Source: Welwitschia mirabilis
Taxonomy: Eukaryota; Gnetophyta; Gnetopsida; Welwitschiales
Assembly: GCA_051453625.1 (NCBI GenBank)
Contig: JBOZIK010000001.1
Location: forward strand, 145,618,431 to 145,682,430
Reading direction: 5' to 3'
Length of the DNA stretch: 64,000 nt
Shown here one piece after another: positions 13,490 through 26,640 of the stretch (its first letter is position 1; each line of letters begins with the position of its first letter). The position numbers were made by a program, and so were the translations under genes. The notes under the pieces were generated by a model, which was given only the letters and a program-made list of their open reading frames with translations, had not been told where the DNA came from and did no database searches.

Positions 13490-14320
13490 TAAAAGAATAT
13501 ATTGATGTATTTTTCAAGGACCTTCTAGGTATGCCTTCTAAGCGAGATGTTAAGCTTTCTATAGATATCATACTAAGAGCAACACCTATGTCCAAAGCCC
13601 CTTATAGGATGGACTTCCTTTGAATTAGCTAAGTTAAAAATGTAGTTGCAAGAACTACTTGATAAGGAATTCATTCATCCAAGTGTATCCTTGTTGAGAG
13701 CTCCCCAATGGTATTCTTTAAGAAGAAAGATGAAATCTTATGGCTGTGTATTAATTATCAATAGCTTAACAAGGTGATGATAAAGAATAAATGTTTCCTA
13801 CCATGTATTTATGAGTTATTTGTTTAACTAAAGAATTCTAATATTTTCTCAAAAATTGATTTAAAATTAGGATATTATCAAATCCATACTTATGGGGAAA
13901 GACACTCATAAGACAACTTTTCATGCTTGTTATGATATTACAAATTCATTTTTATGACATTCAGCTTAAGCAATGCACTTACAATGTTTATGAACTTGAT
14001 GAATAAGCATTTTAGTCCTATTTGAGCCAGTTTACTATATTATTTATTAATGATATGCTAGTTTATTTTTTAAATGAAAAATCCCATGATAAGCATCTTT
14101 GAATTGTTTTAAAAACCTTAAGGAAACACAAGCTATATGCCAATTTTAGTAAGTGTAAGTTTTGAAAAAGAGAAATTAGGTCTTTTGGTTATGTATTAAA
14201 TAAAGAGGGAATTACTATAGCTCCATCCAAAGTGGAATCCATATTAACATGGTCAATTTTAATAAATGTATCAAAAGTTTGTATCTTTCTGCATTTAATG
14301 TAATATTACCAAATATTTAT
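13490..14320 (+). pseudogene. TE1 reverse transcriptase remnant
   Basis: RT copies element RNA into DNA. The N-terminal block near 13490-13620 (DVFFKDLLGMPSKRDV, then MSKAPYRMDF) is close to the Del/Tekay consensus. It is followed by a FFKKKDE segment near 13720, LCINYQ and LNKVMIKNK near 13750-13790, and FSKIDLKLGYYQI near 13850. The catalytic box near 14040 reads FINDMLVY instead of a YxDD-type motif, so the first Asp is lost. The frame changes several times. RNase H downstream (about 14320-14640) is too damaged to define. Confidence 0.85.
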
Positions 14321-14639
14321 TAAGAATTTATCTTTGATGGTAGCCCCTTTAACCTCTTTTCTATGTAAGAGTAATGAAGTTTGATAGATTAAAAAGTGCT
14401 AATAATTGAAAATTTTAAAAAGTACCTTATGAAGACTTTTTCTTTTACTATTCTAGATGTAGATAAGTAATTTGTGGTATTTACAAAATTAAGATGAATT
14501 TATAATTTAGAAAATGGAAGAAATTTTGTTGTCTCAAGGAGATGGAGATTTTAACTTGAATTAGAATGGTTCACTATGTTTTAGGAATTGTTATACATTC
14601 TCTCCCATGGAAATATTTAAAAAATGATCTTATATGATC

Positions 14640-15390
14640 ATCATGTAACCCCCATACTTGGTCATCCTAGAGAAGATAAAATGTTCTAAGGTGTGGCTTA
14701 TAGCTCTAACAACCTAACATGTATTACAATGTAGAAAAATGTGTGAGTAAATGTCTCATTTACTAGAAAGTTAAGGTCCAACATTAACATCTAACTAATT
14801 TATTATATCTCTATACAATTTGATAGTGGAAATGGGAAGAAATTTATATGGATTTTATAATAGGCCTTCCTAGAACTCCAAAGGATTTAGATGTCACTAT
14901 GGTAATAGTTAACCATTTAAACAAAGTCACTTATTTTATAACTATGAAGATGACTTTTGATGTAGAAATAATAGTTAAGCTTTATCTTCAAGAGGTTGTT
15001 AAACTTCATGAGATCCCTAAAAAGATCATATTAGATTGAGATGTATGGTGCACATCTTATTTTGGAAGAGTCTTTAAGAAAACCTTAGTAATACCTTAAA
15101 CCTTAGTTCTACTTATCATCCTCAGGCTAATAGTTATGCTAATTGTATTCTTAAAGATCATTTGCAATTGTGCATTTTAGATTATCCAAAATTATGAGAT
15201 GATTTTTTCCCTTTACTAAAATTTTCTTACAATAACAACTTTTAAGCCTCTATTAGAATGACTCCTTTTGAAGCTTTATATGATAAGCCATGTCAAACAC
15301 TAGTTTCTTCAAATGCTAGAGAAGATTACCATGTTTTAGGCCCTAGATTGGTCTAATTTTTGAAAAACAAAGTCAAGCATATTATATTTC
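14640..15390 (+). pseudogene. TE1 integrase remnant
   Basis: Integrase inserts the DNA copy into the genome. A zinc-binding HHCC region is partly visible at 14660-14790, with its last Cys changed to Tyr. The core has an open stretch at 14848-15039 starting MDFIIGLPRTPKD, which carries the first catalytic Asp. The second Asp is present in IILD near 15037 but is followed by TGA where CGA is usual. The catalytic Glu of the third motif appears replaced near 15130. Sequence continues to about 15390 and is then interrupted by an insertion. Confidence 0.85.
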
Positions 15391-15391
15391 A

Positions 15392-15745
15392 TGTGTCATG
15401 TAGCCCTGAACTTGTAGCCATTTGTAGTTGATATACTAGGTTATGGTAACCTCATGTAGCCCCTTACAGTGTAGGTGTAAGAGTAGCCAACATTGTAATT
15501 AAACCTGTAGCCTAAGGTAATTCACTGAGGAGGTAATGCTTGGATACATATGCTCACTCGACTATAAGCTATATATAGAACCTCACCCATGCACACCCAT
15601 ACCTTAAAGTCACATAACAAATATGGCATTGTTATGTTTCTTTAATATGAATGTTTTTATGTTCTCAGAATGTGTTGGGTTTAGTGAACAACTATAGTAT
15701 GTGAGCAGCCAACCTAGACACCCACACCAGTTGCTCACTTTTTGC
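15392..15745. mobile_element. Probable small insertion (solo-LTR-like) in TE1 integrase C-terminus
   Basis: Integrase similarity stops near 15390 and resumes near 15746, leaving about 355 bp of foreign DNA. The insert begins TGTAGCCC or just before it and ends near TTGCTCA. It is richer in G and C than its surroundings and has a TATA-like CTATATATAG near 15570, as LTR promoters do. I could not find a clear target duplication, so a solo LTR is likely but unproven. Confidence 0.45.
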
Positions 15746-16178
15746 TATTACCAAGTGAGGTCAACTCTAAAATTTGAAATCGGACATCATGTATTTCTCA
15801 AAGTTTCACCTATCATAGGGATTTATAAAAGAGCTAGAACGACTAGGTTATTACCTTCTATTATAAAACCTTCTAAGATTCTATAAAAGATTGGTTTCAT
15901 GTCCTCTCCCAACTATGACATATATCCACAATGTTTTTCATATATCTATGTTAAGAAAGTATGTTTTAGATCCCTCTCATGTGATTTATTTTGATGCTAG
16001 TCAAGGGAAAATTAGTTATTCATACCTCGAGATTCTAGAGTGTATTCTCAAGTAGAGGGAAAAGCTCTTATGATTAAAAAAGGTGGCCTAAGTAAAGGTG
16101 TTATGAAAAACCCATTCTATAACCAAGGCAAAATGGAAACCTAAAGATGAAATGATGTAGAAGTACTCATTTTTATTT
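15746..16178 (+). pseudogene. TE1 integrase C-terminus and chromodomain remnant
   Basis: LKFEIGHHVFLKVSP (near 15770-15815) is the C-terminal integrase module. At 16093-16170, in another frame, KVLxKTHSITKAKWKPKDEM matches the chromodomain tail of Del/Tekay elements, a module thought to direct insertion to heterochromatin. The Trp in the first part is now a stop. The pol reading frame appears to have ended inside the start of the 3' LTR, because the polypurine tract still reads FKRGRM before a TAA. Confidence 0.8.
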
Positions 16179-16208
16179 GAACTTTTGTTTTTAGGAGGAA
16201 ACTTATTT

Positions 16209-16221
16209 AAGAGGGGAAGGA
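16209..16221 (+). other. TE1 polypurine tract
   Basis: AAGAGGGGAAGGA lies directly against the TGTAACACCC start of the 3' LTR. It primes plus-strand DNA synthesis in LTR elements. It is well preserved. Confidence 0.9.
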
Positions 16222-19200
16222 TGTAACACCCTAATTATTGGCTTGTTAATTTTATCTATACTTATCATTAGGGTTGTAACTTTGTAAGCTTATAGTATAG
16301 TATTCTCATTGGTAAGTATTGTCATCTCCTTAATATTATACACCTATTTAAGTATACTTAGACTCATTATATGATGTTATGATTATTTTTCTCTACTTTT
16401 GTATTGTTCTTAATTTAACACTTATAAGTATGATTTTTCTTTACGTGGCAGATTAAGTATAATACCTAATATAATTTTTGAGTATAGGCTTAATGCTAAC
16501 ATTCTAATTTTAATTACTTAAAGGTAGTTAGGCTTACATAAATATTAATAAAAATTAGACCTTGGAAAGTTATGCAAATATGTTTATGTAATTTAAAATA
16601 TATTAAAAAATGTTTTGAAAAGGAATAATCAAAGAATAAATAATATATTTTATTAATCACTTCAATGTCTTGCTAATTTACATGGTGTAAGTTAAATACT
16701 AATAAAATAAAGTAATTTTTTAATTAGCTTGATAAAATAGCAGCATGCATGAGACATTACTACATGTTTTAAACCTTGCATTGTTTTTACCATATGGTTG
16801 GAGAAGATAGATTACGAGTGAAGTAGCCCTAAGATTATTAGCGGAAAAGGTTTCAATTGTAATGGTTGCTTTATTCTTTGAACAAAAATCTAGGAAAAGT
16901 TTGGAACATAGAAGAAATCAATTGTTAACAAAACCTCATCTCAAGAACTGTCAGTTGAATCTTGAAATTTTCATTGCATTTAAGTTCTATTAGAACTTTC
17001 CTTCAAGTTAGTTAGATTGTATCTTATGAATTATTATTTCATTGAACATTATTTAAAAATGAGAAATGGGTTCATTTGAGCATACTTAGCTAATTTACTT
17101 GAGAAGTAGCATTTCTTTTAGAGCTATTAGCTGTGTAATGTTTTTCTGAAATTTTGTGATTTAGTTAAACAATCTCAAGACTAGGTAGTGTTTTTAGTTA
17201 CCAAGGAATTATTCTTTACACATTCTTAATTTTACACAAATGGGAAAAATGCTTATTGTCAAATAATCTATACATTGTATCTTTATTTTTCTTGTTTAGA
17301 TTTTACCCTTTATTTAAGTATAAAGGGAGTATATGAACATACATGAAATGTATTGGTTAAAGAAAGGACTTGGATTTGTTTTCTTTTTTGGAAAGAAAGA
17401 CTTAGGAAATTGTAAGATTTACGATTTGAATAGATTTCTTTTTAGGTTTAAGTTAGCAAAAGTCTTAATCTATCTTTCTAAACAAAGTAATGACAAACTT
17501 GATAAAGTAAACCCTAGGAATGCGTATAGGTTACGAATAAGTAAACTATGAGACATTGATATTACCTTGAGTGAAAAATCAAGTTGTAAATCTTACATCT
17601 GCGTGAACAAAACCTAAGACTAGAAATAATATATTTTTAGAAACAGTAGTCTATAAAATAAATAAATAAAAATATTTATTCTAAAATTACGGATTTTTAA
17701 AAGGAGTTTAAGATTATCGGAGGAAAACGTTTTCTAAAATAGAATTTTAACATTAAAAAATGTATAACAATGAAGAATTAATGGAGTAATGAAAAAAATG
17801 TAAAATATACAACATTTGAGAACAAAGGAAGCATCCAAACTCAAAAAACCGGAAGAGGTAACATTCTACCAGAAAACATTTGAAGCAACATTCTGTAATA
17901 GAGAAATAAAGATACAAAGAAACTAAAATTTGAAGCAACATTCATTCTATGAATGTTTCTGAAACTATGGAATCAAAACACAGATAAAAATAAGAACGGA
18001 AAGCAAAAAATGAAAAAGAAAAAACCTTCATTAAAAATCCTAGGGCTACCGCTGTCCTGCTAGTGCTCTAACTCCACGTTTTAAGGCCATTCCTAGAGGA
18101 AATGGCTAAAATGAGTAGGCCATATTTTCCATTAGAGAAAATTCCATTGTTGAAGCGCCAAAATGTTGAGGAAAGAAAGAAAATGTTAAGGGTTTAGGGC
18201 AGCCAACATGCGAGAGGAGAGGCAAGAACATAGGGTTGAAGATTGAGAAATGATAGGATAGAAAGGAGGGTGTGGTTGGCTTGCTAAGGTTTTGAGAGGC
18301 GAGTGCATGGTAGATAAGTGGACATCAATGGAGGTAACACTTGGCACACATGCCTTAGATCAACTTTAGATAGGCAGTGAGCTTGACAACCATGTAAAAC
18401 TAAGGTAATTCATTAAAAAAAAGTAATAATAAATAAAGAAACAAAACAACAATAATTATTAGGTTGGTTAGTAGTTTCTTAATAAAGTTGAGAAAACTAA
18501 GTATAGCTTGCATTGATAATGATAATAATAAGGAAACAATGCATTTTAATTATGATAGTTAGTGGCTATGGTGGTTAGAAGAATAAAGGAAAACTATTTA
18601 GGTGTAGGTGCTAGGTATGAGAGGGGAAATGTACCCTTATGGATTAGATTAAAAGTATACAAATATGAATTTAAATAAATAACTTAGGTAGTGATATGCT
18701 ATCACTTACATATTTATAGTCCTTTATAAATAATTGGTAAAGAAAATATATATGTTGAGATAAGATTTATAAAGTTATTTAATAAGGTAAGAGGTAACTT
18801 TAGTAAGCCTCTAATCAAGAAATGATGGATCAAGGATAAAACTTTAATTTCTTCAGTAATGATATATAACTGAAATGTAATAAGTAAGTGTATAGTGCAT
18901 TATAACCTTGTTAGCCCTAAAATGTAGCATGATGGCTTAATTATTTGATAAATTGTTTAATGCAATGCGAGATGAGTTTAATATCTAATTGTAAATTAGT
19001 AACCAAGGTACATTGATAATAATAATTACTATTTTTCTTATTATTGTGAAATGTCGTGATGACATATGAAAATAGTATATATTTTCAGATTGTATATTAG
19101 ATTCTTATAGTTATTTTTATCCATGTTTTTCTATCATTGGTTATTATTCATCTATACTAGATCCTAATTAATCCATATCTTTGATTCAGTGGCATATGGG

Positions 19201-20827
19201 CATATAGTTTTGGTATTTTTATCTAATACAAATTATCTATCTCTACATTTACTGTATGATATTGTAAAACATGCAGTTTAATATATCCCTACCTTCAATG
19301 AAAGCATATATGAATGATTTATGTTGGAAGATTGACCTTCATGGCTAAGAAGTCATGATTTACCTAGAGAAGGATGGGATCCATTGAGGAGTAAGATATA
19401 TGGTTAATCTGTGGCATGTGGTTATGAATGGCTAATTAGTGGAAGCTTGGCTACATGTCTGAGAGGTCATGTTTTGGCCAATGACGGGAAAACCTTGTAG
19501 GCAAGGCAATTAGACCCAGTCGATCTATAGTTGATGGTATGATATACATGATCAATCTTCATAATAAGAAGTCATGTGATTTCCTAATAGAGGGTGTGTC
19601 TGATAGTGGTATTATATGAGATTAGTTTACATAACCCTATGTAATCGAGATATTAACTAGGATGACCTTGGTATTATCAATATATAAACGTATGAGGTTA
19701 CTAACTGTACCCCATAGTAGTGGCACATGAATGGTTGGACTAGAGCTATTTGGGACATTTTATAGGAGGTTTTCTATATTTTGTATTCATAGTGATGGAT
19801 ATATATTATATAATATTTTTTAGTATTTAAATGGATTACATTATATTGCACACTAAATTTACCCCTTTTCTCACTGATGTAGATCACGTGGATCCATTAG
19901 ACACTCATGAGTATTAGTGGTGATGGAGATAAGATCCAATATAAAACTTTGTGTGGTCTAGTTCCTCCAAATGAAGATATATAGTCATGGTTGCTTACTA
20001 TAAGTAAATCAATCACTTAGTTAAATATCAATTTAATACATATTTTTCCTTTCATATGATTATATTAATTCTTTTTATATGTTAATTAGAATTATATATT
20101 TTTCTGAGATACTTGTATAAAGAAGTGGGAAGCCTAGGATAATAGGAAAAAGAGCAAGTGGCTTGTGTACGATATTTTACCTAGCTTTGTTAATATTCAA
20201 ATCCTAGTAAAGAACCAAATAAGGAGATTAATTATTTTCGCTCAAAATACTTATTAACTTAGGTCAAACATCAATAAAAGACCTTTGAATTAAAGCAATA
20301 ACTTTGTACTTATTTATTACTACCACCAAGAAAGCCAAAGTGTTCTTGTAAAATGACTTATAAATCCAATTTCAAACCTTTTAATGAACTCTTATTGGCT
20401 AAATCTGAGAATTAAAATGAGTTGTTATGATGAACAATTGCTTAATATAAGGCTTATATTGAAGCCATGAAATCTAATCTCAAAGGTATTACAAACGCTA
20501 ATCTTTTCTTGTGTAGAAAGTATTAGGTAGTCTCTTTCAATTTTATTCTTAGTAGTTGGGTAGGAATTAGTATGATCATATGTATGGACATTACTATGTT
20601 CATATAGCAGTTCCCTGTGTCCTCTTCCAAGGGGATTTTCAGTGATGATCATTTTGTATCATCTATAGTAGTTTCACTTGATTTTTATCTACAAAAGGAA
20701 TTTCTTATTTAATATTCTAATAACATGTCTTTATCCCCTATGTTCTAAATGCTTTTACCATTTTAGTCTTTGTTTTAGAAAAAAAATAATGAAATTTATG
20801 GGTAAAATTTGAGTTTAGTATAAAACA
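16222..20827 (+). repeat. TE1 3' LTR (~4.6 kb)
   Basis: Colinear with the 5' LTR and with no gaps. It has about 250 bp near 19300-19520 that is reduced in the 5' copy. No ORF is convincing; short open frames at 17333-17551 and 17753-17941 have no family resemblance. The end is placed at the CA near 20827, where alignment with the 5' LTR stops. Confidence 0.85.
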
Positions 20828-20842
20828 TTTCCTATAGAAATA

Positions 20843-21479
20843 TGTTAGGCATAAATCCTAAGTTATAAAACTAAGCTAAAAGAAAAATCTAATCTTATAA
20901 TGGATACATAAAAATTATTTAACTCTTAAATTGAAAAAGTCATATTAAAAAACATCTTAAAACTTGTAGATGTTAACATAATTGATTATACACATGAGAG
21001 TTTTTATATATTTCCTACATAATATGTGTCTAATATGGAATTATAATAAAGGTTAAGCATGAATAAATAGTAACTATGAAGCTTACCTTTAAATGAAGAA
21101 TGTATATGAACTTTAGAGATTTAGCATTATGATTAAGGAAATAATTTTCGACCACCCTATAATAATTAAATGTAATAAATTACTTTATATCATTTACATT
21201 ATTATAATTGAAATTTTTCTTGAAGAATAAGATATAGAAAATATGTCATAATCATTTGGAAATGTTATGATATAAAAGAATATCATTTAATACTCTTATT
21301 AATCATAAGATCAAGAGGATTTCTTAGATCTATATCCTGTTGTATGCAATATCCATGATACTCAATATAATATCATTATGTTTTGTATTATAAAACATAT
21401 TATAACATAGGATGTTATTGTCTCATATCCTATTTCTTAATCTTACTATTATAACTTTAAGGAGATAGAAGATACATCA
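20843..21479 (+). repeat. Possible LTR fragment between TE1 and TE2
   Basis: Starts TGTTAGGCATAAATCC, the kind of start seen in some Copia LTRs, and runs up to the TE2 5' LTR. No partner LTR and no target duplication are visible. It may equally be unassigned spacer. Confidence 0.3.
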
Positions 21480-22708
21480 TGATAAAATATAAAAACTAAT
21501 ATTTATCTTAAGTCATTAAGGTTAATTTAGCATAATCAAGTTCTACTTTACATGGTTTTATGCATTTACCTTGATCTATGTTGTTCAGCCTATAAAACGC
21601 TAATATTCTAATTTAATTGGTTGATTTTTCAAGTTTGTAATAAGCTTAGAAGAAGTTCAAACTTATTAGAACACTAACACTCCAAGTTTCTCCTAATAAA
21701 AACACCAGTCAACTAATGAATTTCATGTTCTTTTTTACATGCAAATATCAAGACTGTTTGAGCTATTGGTAAATTAGTTTAAAGTTGTTGAGAATTATGT
21801 AGCATTACAAAAACCTAATCCTAAGAATAAATTATAATGTATAAAAGGTTGCTTTAGCCTTAGGAGTTTTAAATATTTGTGTGATTTTTAGAATTATGGA
21901 GAAGAATAGTAAGCATGTCTTCTTTCTCAGATTTTCTTTAGGGATGAACTAGACCTTAAGGTTAGTATAACATTTCAAGCACTAACTTGAATCTTTATTT
22001 CATGTAGAATTTATTCTATTACTATAATAAAGGATTAAATTTATTTAATCTATTTTTGTAATCTCAAGTGTGGGTATTTTTCATACTTATAATACTTAAT
22101 ATGAATTAAGATATGTTAAGCTCTTCTATGTTTCTGAGTGATTTTCTTTGTATTAATCTTAGTCTATAGTTGCTATAATTTGATGTTCTTTGGGAGTGAT
22201 ATTTTACTTTTCATGCTTTTGAAGTGGTCTATGAGAGATAATGTGATCTAGAATCTTCATGAACACTTATGTAGTAAATGATATTATATCACCATGATTG
22301 AGCTTTAATAAAGGCTTAAAATGATTCCTATAGAATAATTATAGAACAAGTCTATTTTCATTTATATTATTATTATTATTATGGTCATGCTAGTTGTTAA
22401 GGACTATGCCTCATTCTTAGCTTAATTTATTAGCTTATAACACCCTTTTTCTTTTATGCTCTTGCAACACTCAATCACTCTATGATAGTTATGAAACTAG
22501 TTTTTTCTCAAGTCTTACCATATTAACAACTATATATTATCCTTTAGGAAGAATAACACAAGGGTTATACTTCAAATAGAAGTCTTAGTAATATTGGTAA
22601 AAGTTGATTTTTTTTTTACTTTATTAGGATTTATATCCTAAGATGATCTTTGAAACTCAAAAGAATCACAATGATATAAAGCATAGAAAAATTCAATCCA
22701 CAATATCA
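21480..22708 (+). repeat. TE2 5' LTR
   Basis: Matches 49087-49879 (for example 21490-21720 with 49090-49340, and 22000-22320 with 49560-49875) and then 56817-57100 (22325-22620). It shows the uninterrupted state of the site that TE5 entered. A short ATT-type microsatellite lies near 22363-22381. It ends just before the PBS. Confidence 0.8.
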
Positions 22709-22711
22709 TTT

Positions 22712-22729
22712 TGGCACCATTAATAGGAA
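22712..22729 (+). other. TE2 primer-binding site, Asp type, decayed
   Basis: TGGCACCATTAATAGGAA aligns with the Athila PBS consensus TGGCGCCGTTGCCGGGGA at 11 of 18 positions. Six of the seven mismatches are G-to-A or C-to-T. It lies a few bases after the 5' LTR. Confidence 0.7.
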
Positions 22730-24640
22730 TAATGAAATAACAGTTATAATTGAGCATACAAAACATTTCTACTTGTACTCAATTATTTCCTTACTCTTTT
22801 TCTTTTATTGTTCATTATACTAATCCTTTTCTAGTGGAATCCAAACTGATCCTTTTTATCTTTATTTTTATAGTGGTCCATTTCCCATGCTGTTTTTTCT
22901 TCATTTTTCTTTCTATTTCTATAATTTACTTTTAGTTATACTACTCCACTTCTAGTGCAATTTACATTCTTAGAATTTACATTCTAGCAATGTACATATC
23001 TGAAATTTTTCAATTATAATGATTCATTTTTAGTGCCCTTTTATTTTTATTTATTTATTTTTTTATAATTTTATTTNNNNNNNNNNNNNNNNNNNNNNNN
23101 NNNNNNNNNNNNNNNNNNNNNNNNNNNNNNNNNNNNNNNNNNNNNNNNNNNNNNNNNNNNNNNNNNNNNNNNNNNNNNNNNNNNNNNNNNNNNNNNNNNN
23201 NNNNNNNNNNNNNNNNNNNNNNNNNNNNNNNNNNNNNNNNNNNNNNNNNNNNNNNNNNNNNNNNNNNNNNNNNNNNNNNNNNNNNNNNNNNNNNNNNNNN
23301 NNNNNNNNNNNNNNNNNNNNNNNNNNNNNNNNNNNNNNNNNNNNNNNNNNNNNNNNNNNNNNNNNNNNNNNNNNNNNNNNNNNNNNNNNNNNNNNNNNNN
23401 NNNNNNNNNNNNNNNNNNNNNNNNNNNNNNNNNNNNNNNNNNNNNNNNNNNNNNNNNNNNNNNNNNNNNNNNNNNNNNNNNNNNNNNNNNNNNNNNNNNN
23501 NNNNNNNNNNNNNNNNNNNNNNNNNNNNNNNNNNNNNNNNNNNNNNNNNNNNNNNNNATTTTTATTTATTTATTTTTTTATAATTTTATTTTTCATATTG
23601 GTTTATTTCTAGTACCCTTTTTCTTTATTTTTAGCATTTCTTTCTTTTCTTTATTGTAATTTCTTTTTATTTTCATTTTCTATTAAATTTAGTATATTAA
23701 GTTTTTTGTATAGGACTAACTATGTTTTGAAAAGTTTTTGAAGAGAAAACTTTTTGTAGTTTTTCTTCTTATTTTCTTTTCTCTTCATCTTCCTCATTTT
23801 TCACAAGTCTTAAAGATGTCAAAGAAATTATTTTTTGGAAGACTCTTTTTCTTATTTTCTCATTTTAATTTTTGTACTATATTTTTACATTACTTTTAGT
23901 ACATTTTGCATTTAGGCATTATAGTCTTGTCCATTTTTATTATTTTCCACATTATATGGCATTTTAGCATTTTTACTTTCTAGTTGCATTCATCTTTGAA
24001 CTTGTCATACTTTTGTTTACTAATCACTTCATTCTTATATCATAGTTAAGTAGCATCTGTTATCTTCTTCTTAACCCATTTTTTCATAATAAACTAGTGG
24101 CATTACCTTCACTTACTAATGTCATTAGTCCTTTCTTTAGTTTATCTTTCATATTTCATTGATCCCCTTTCTAGGATCTTATAAAATGTTTTGTAGCTTG
24201 GTAAGCCTAAAAAATTAAAAAAAAGTGCATGAAATGAAAACATAATCATAATAAATAATTAAACCATATTAGCCTAGACCTCACATAAATTCAAAGTTAA
24301 ATCATGAAGGTAGGCTATTTTTCAAGAGCCCTTCATAGGAGAGATATAACTAGAACAACATGGAGTAAAAAAAAAACTATCACACTTTAACTTTTTATAA
24401 AGTAACTTTGACACAAAATAATCTTAATAAATCCTAAAAGAGTATCTTCAACCTTAATGCTTGGAAACTTCATCATGTATAGTTTAGCCTCCTAAGTCTT
24501 ACAGGATTGAATTTAAACCTATCATCATTTAATTATTATCACACTTTTATAATTTAATATTTGAAGATTTTTATTTTCATTTTAAGGAGTTTGAATGTAT
24601 TCTCTACATAATCCCTTAGAATTCCAACACATTAGACTCA
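22730..24640 (+). other. TE2 leader, pyrimidine-rich, with a 481-N gap
   Basis: Untranslated leader between PBS and gag, strongly T-rich around 22780-23076 and 23560-23900. The gap is at 23077-23557. The 34 bases before it (23043-23076) recur exactly after it (23558-23591), so contigs may overlap. A short ORF at 22750-22935 is low-complexity and not credible. Confidence 0.6.
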
Positions 24641-25120
24641 CTTAGATTGATTCTTTTCTTGTTTTTTTTCTTAAGGTAAAAGTGAAGCATTACTTTTGCA
24701 TATTCAAACCCATCTTGATTACCATTTGGGATGACCTCAACTGAGATTTTATCAAGATTTTATTTTCTAGTGATAAGAAACATGTCCTTAGAAAAGAAGT
24801 TATGAGTTTTTAGTAAAAGAACCATGAAAAGCTTTTCTAGGATTTAGAATATCTTAATGATTTTCTCTTCAAGTATCCTCTACATAATTTTGAGTAGCAT
24901 AGATTCATAAGTTATTTTTTCAAAGGTCTTTCCTCAAACCATGAACAAGTTATAGAGATGATATATAGGAGAAATTTCTTAAACCTAGCAATAGATAAAG
25001 TCTAGAATTTCTTAAAAGCTATCTTTGAGAGTTTTAATAACTAATAAAATCTTGATAGGCCATCTAGATCATACTAGGCTATCAAGATAATGCATATCTT
25101 TAGGTTTCTAAACAACATTG
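24640..25120 (+). pseudogene. gag: TE2 gag remnant (Athila type)
   Basis: A frame from about 24710 reads TIWDDLN, then DFIKILFSSDKKHVLRKEV near 24750, YPLHNFE near 24880, and ISYFFKGLSSNHEQVIEMI near 24910-24965. This follows the retrotransposon gag pattern of Athila/Tat elements in order (WDxL, FLxKFFP, HHG, QxFYxGL). About seven stops interrupt it. Sequence from 25120 to 26640 should hold the rest of gag and the protease, but I could not identify the protease active site. Confidence 0.78.
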
Positions 25121-26640
25121 AGATCCATAACTAATTAGATTAATTTTCTAAGCTTGAATCTCTTAAAAACCCATTAAAGATATTTATTCCTTAAACTAGT
25201 TATTTTTTTGATCTTGTATATACTCATGAGATCTCAAAATGCCCTTCCACATCCATGTTCTAAGATGTGATAAAGAATCAAGTAAATTTCATAAGATAAA
25301 CATGGTAAAATCAAAGAGTTAATAACCCTTACTTTACTACTTGTAACTCTAGTTAAAGGAATCACCAAAATGTTTTACAAAGATAAGACAAATATAACCA
25401 AGCTTCTATGAGTTAATCTCAAAACTAATATCCTTTATCATCATCTTTTAATCATCAAAATCATCAACTCTCATCTTCTAAAAGTCAACACTCTTCATTA
25501 CATTCTTTGGAAGATACCCTTAAGAGATCTATGAAAGCCCAAACTCAAATTAATAATAGACAATAATTATTTAATTAACAAACCTCTTCCATATTACAAA
25601 CATTAGAATAAAACATGCAATAGTTAAGTTAAACCATCACTCACATCATTTCTTCACTCAATCCACATCTGAAGGATAAGCTTCTATCATCTTGTGAATT
25701 AAATAGCAATAGTTGTAAGTCATATATATGATAGAGGATATACATGTTGAGGAAATCAATTTCATACAACTAAGAATTGGAAAAGAAATCAATTGAAGAT
25801 TTAAAAAACCACTAACATAAGATGTTGGAGTAGCTAAAAAGTTTATAGAGGATAATAAAGTGGAGAATAAACAAAACCATAAATTCCTCCATACAAATAG
25901 GTCTTTTCTTCTCCTTAATAATTTAGAAAGGAGTAAATACTAAATAATCAACAAGAGGCTCTTAAAATCTGTAAATAAATTAAACAAAAATTCCCTTCTT
26001 CAAAGTCATGAAGCAAGTTCCTTCCTATGTAAAATTTCTTAAGAACTTATGTACAAGTAGGAGAAGAATGAACATTAACAGTAAGGTTTTCTTACCTAAC
26101 GAATGAGTTCCAATATTCAAAATTATATTCCAATAAAATGCAAAGACCAAGGATGTCCAATATTAGTATCACCATTAAAGATTAATATATTAAGCAAGCC
26201 TTATTAGATTTATAAGTTAGAATTAATATTTTACCTTATTTCATCTATAAGAAACTTGTTTTAATGGGCTTAAGAGAACTAGACTCAAACTTCAACTAGT
26301 TGATAATTCTCTAGATTCATATCTAGGTGTACTTGAATATCTTATTATTTAATAAAATAATTAGTACTTCTCAGTGGATTTTGTAGTGTTGAAAATGAAA
26401 AGAACAATTGACCACATAGTTTTTGTCATCTTAGCAAGATTTTTTATTGCAATATATAATTCTATCCAACATTTTTAATGCCATTAGACAATGCCTAAGT
26501 GAAGATGATTTTAAACACATTAATTTGTTAAAAAGTAACCCTCTTGATTTTGAGTTGTCTTCCCTTTTCCAAAATGTTTTTACTATGATCATCCATGGAG
26601 TATAATTCAAGCATTAACATTAATATTGATCCCTTTATTC
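25120..26640 (+). other. TE2 gag C-terminus to protease region, not resolvable
   Basis: By position this should encode the end of gag and the aspartic protease. No DxG-type motif and no zinc knuckle were found. Either they are decayed beyond recognition or part is deleted. Confidence 0.5.

Larger units (their letters stand above)
4244..20827 (+). mobile_element. TE1: Del/Tekay-type Ty3/Gypsy chromovirus, decayed
   Basis: Complete in structure: 5' LTR (4244-9277), PBS (9279-9291), long leader, gag, PR, RT, IN, chromodomain, polypurine tract (16209-16221) and 3' LTR (16222-20827). Both LTRs begin TGTAACACCCTAA, a start typical of Del/Tekay elements. The chromodomain at the end of pol supports that clade. 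Every domain has in-frame stops and frameshifts, so it is inactive. The two LTRs are heavily diverged, so the insertion is old. A weak 5-bp target duplication is possible (GAACA before the 5' LTR, AAACA at the 3' end), but the exact 3' boundary is unclear. Confidence 0.88.

Noticed and set aside
20843-21479. Complete Copia solo LTR with target duplication
   Set aside because: The TG start is suggestive but no matching end or flanking duplication was found. Kept only as a low-confidence fragment.
22750-22935. 61-codon hydrophobic ORF after the TE2 PBS
   Set aside because: A translation of T-rich leader sequence with no domain.
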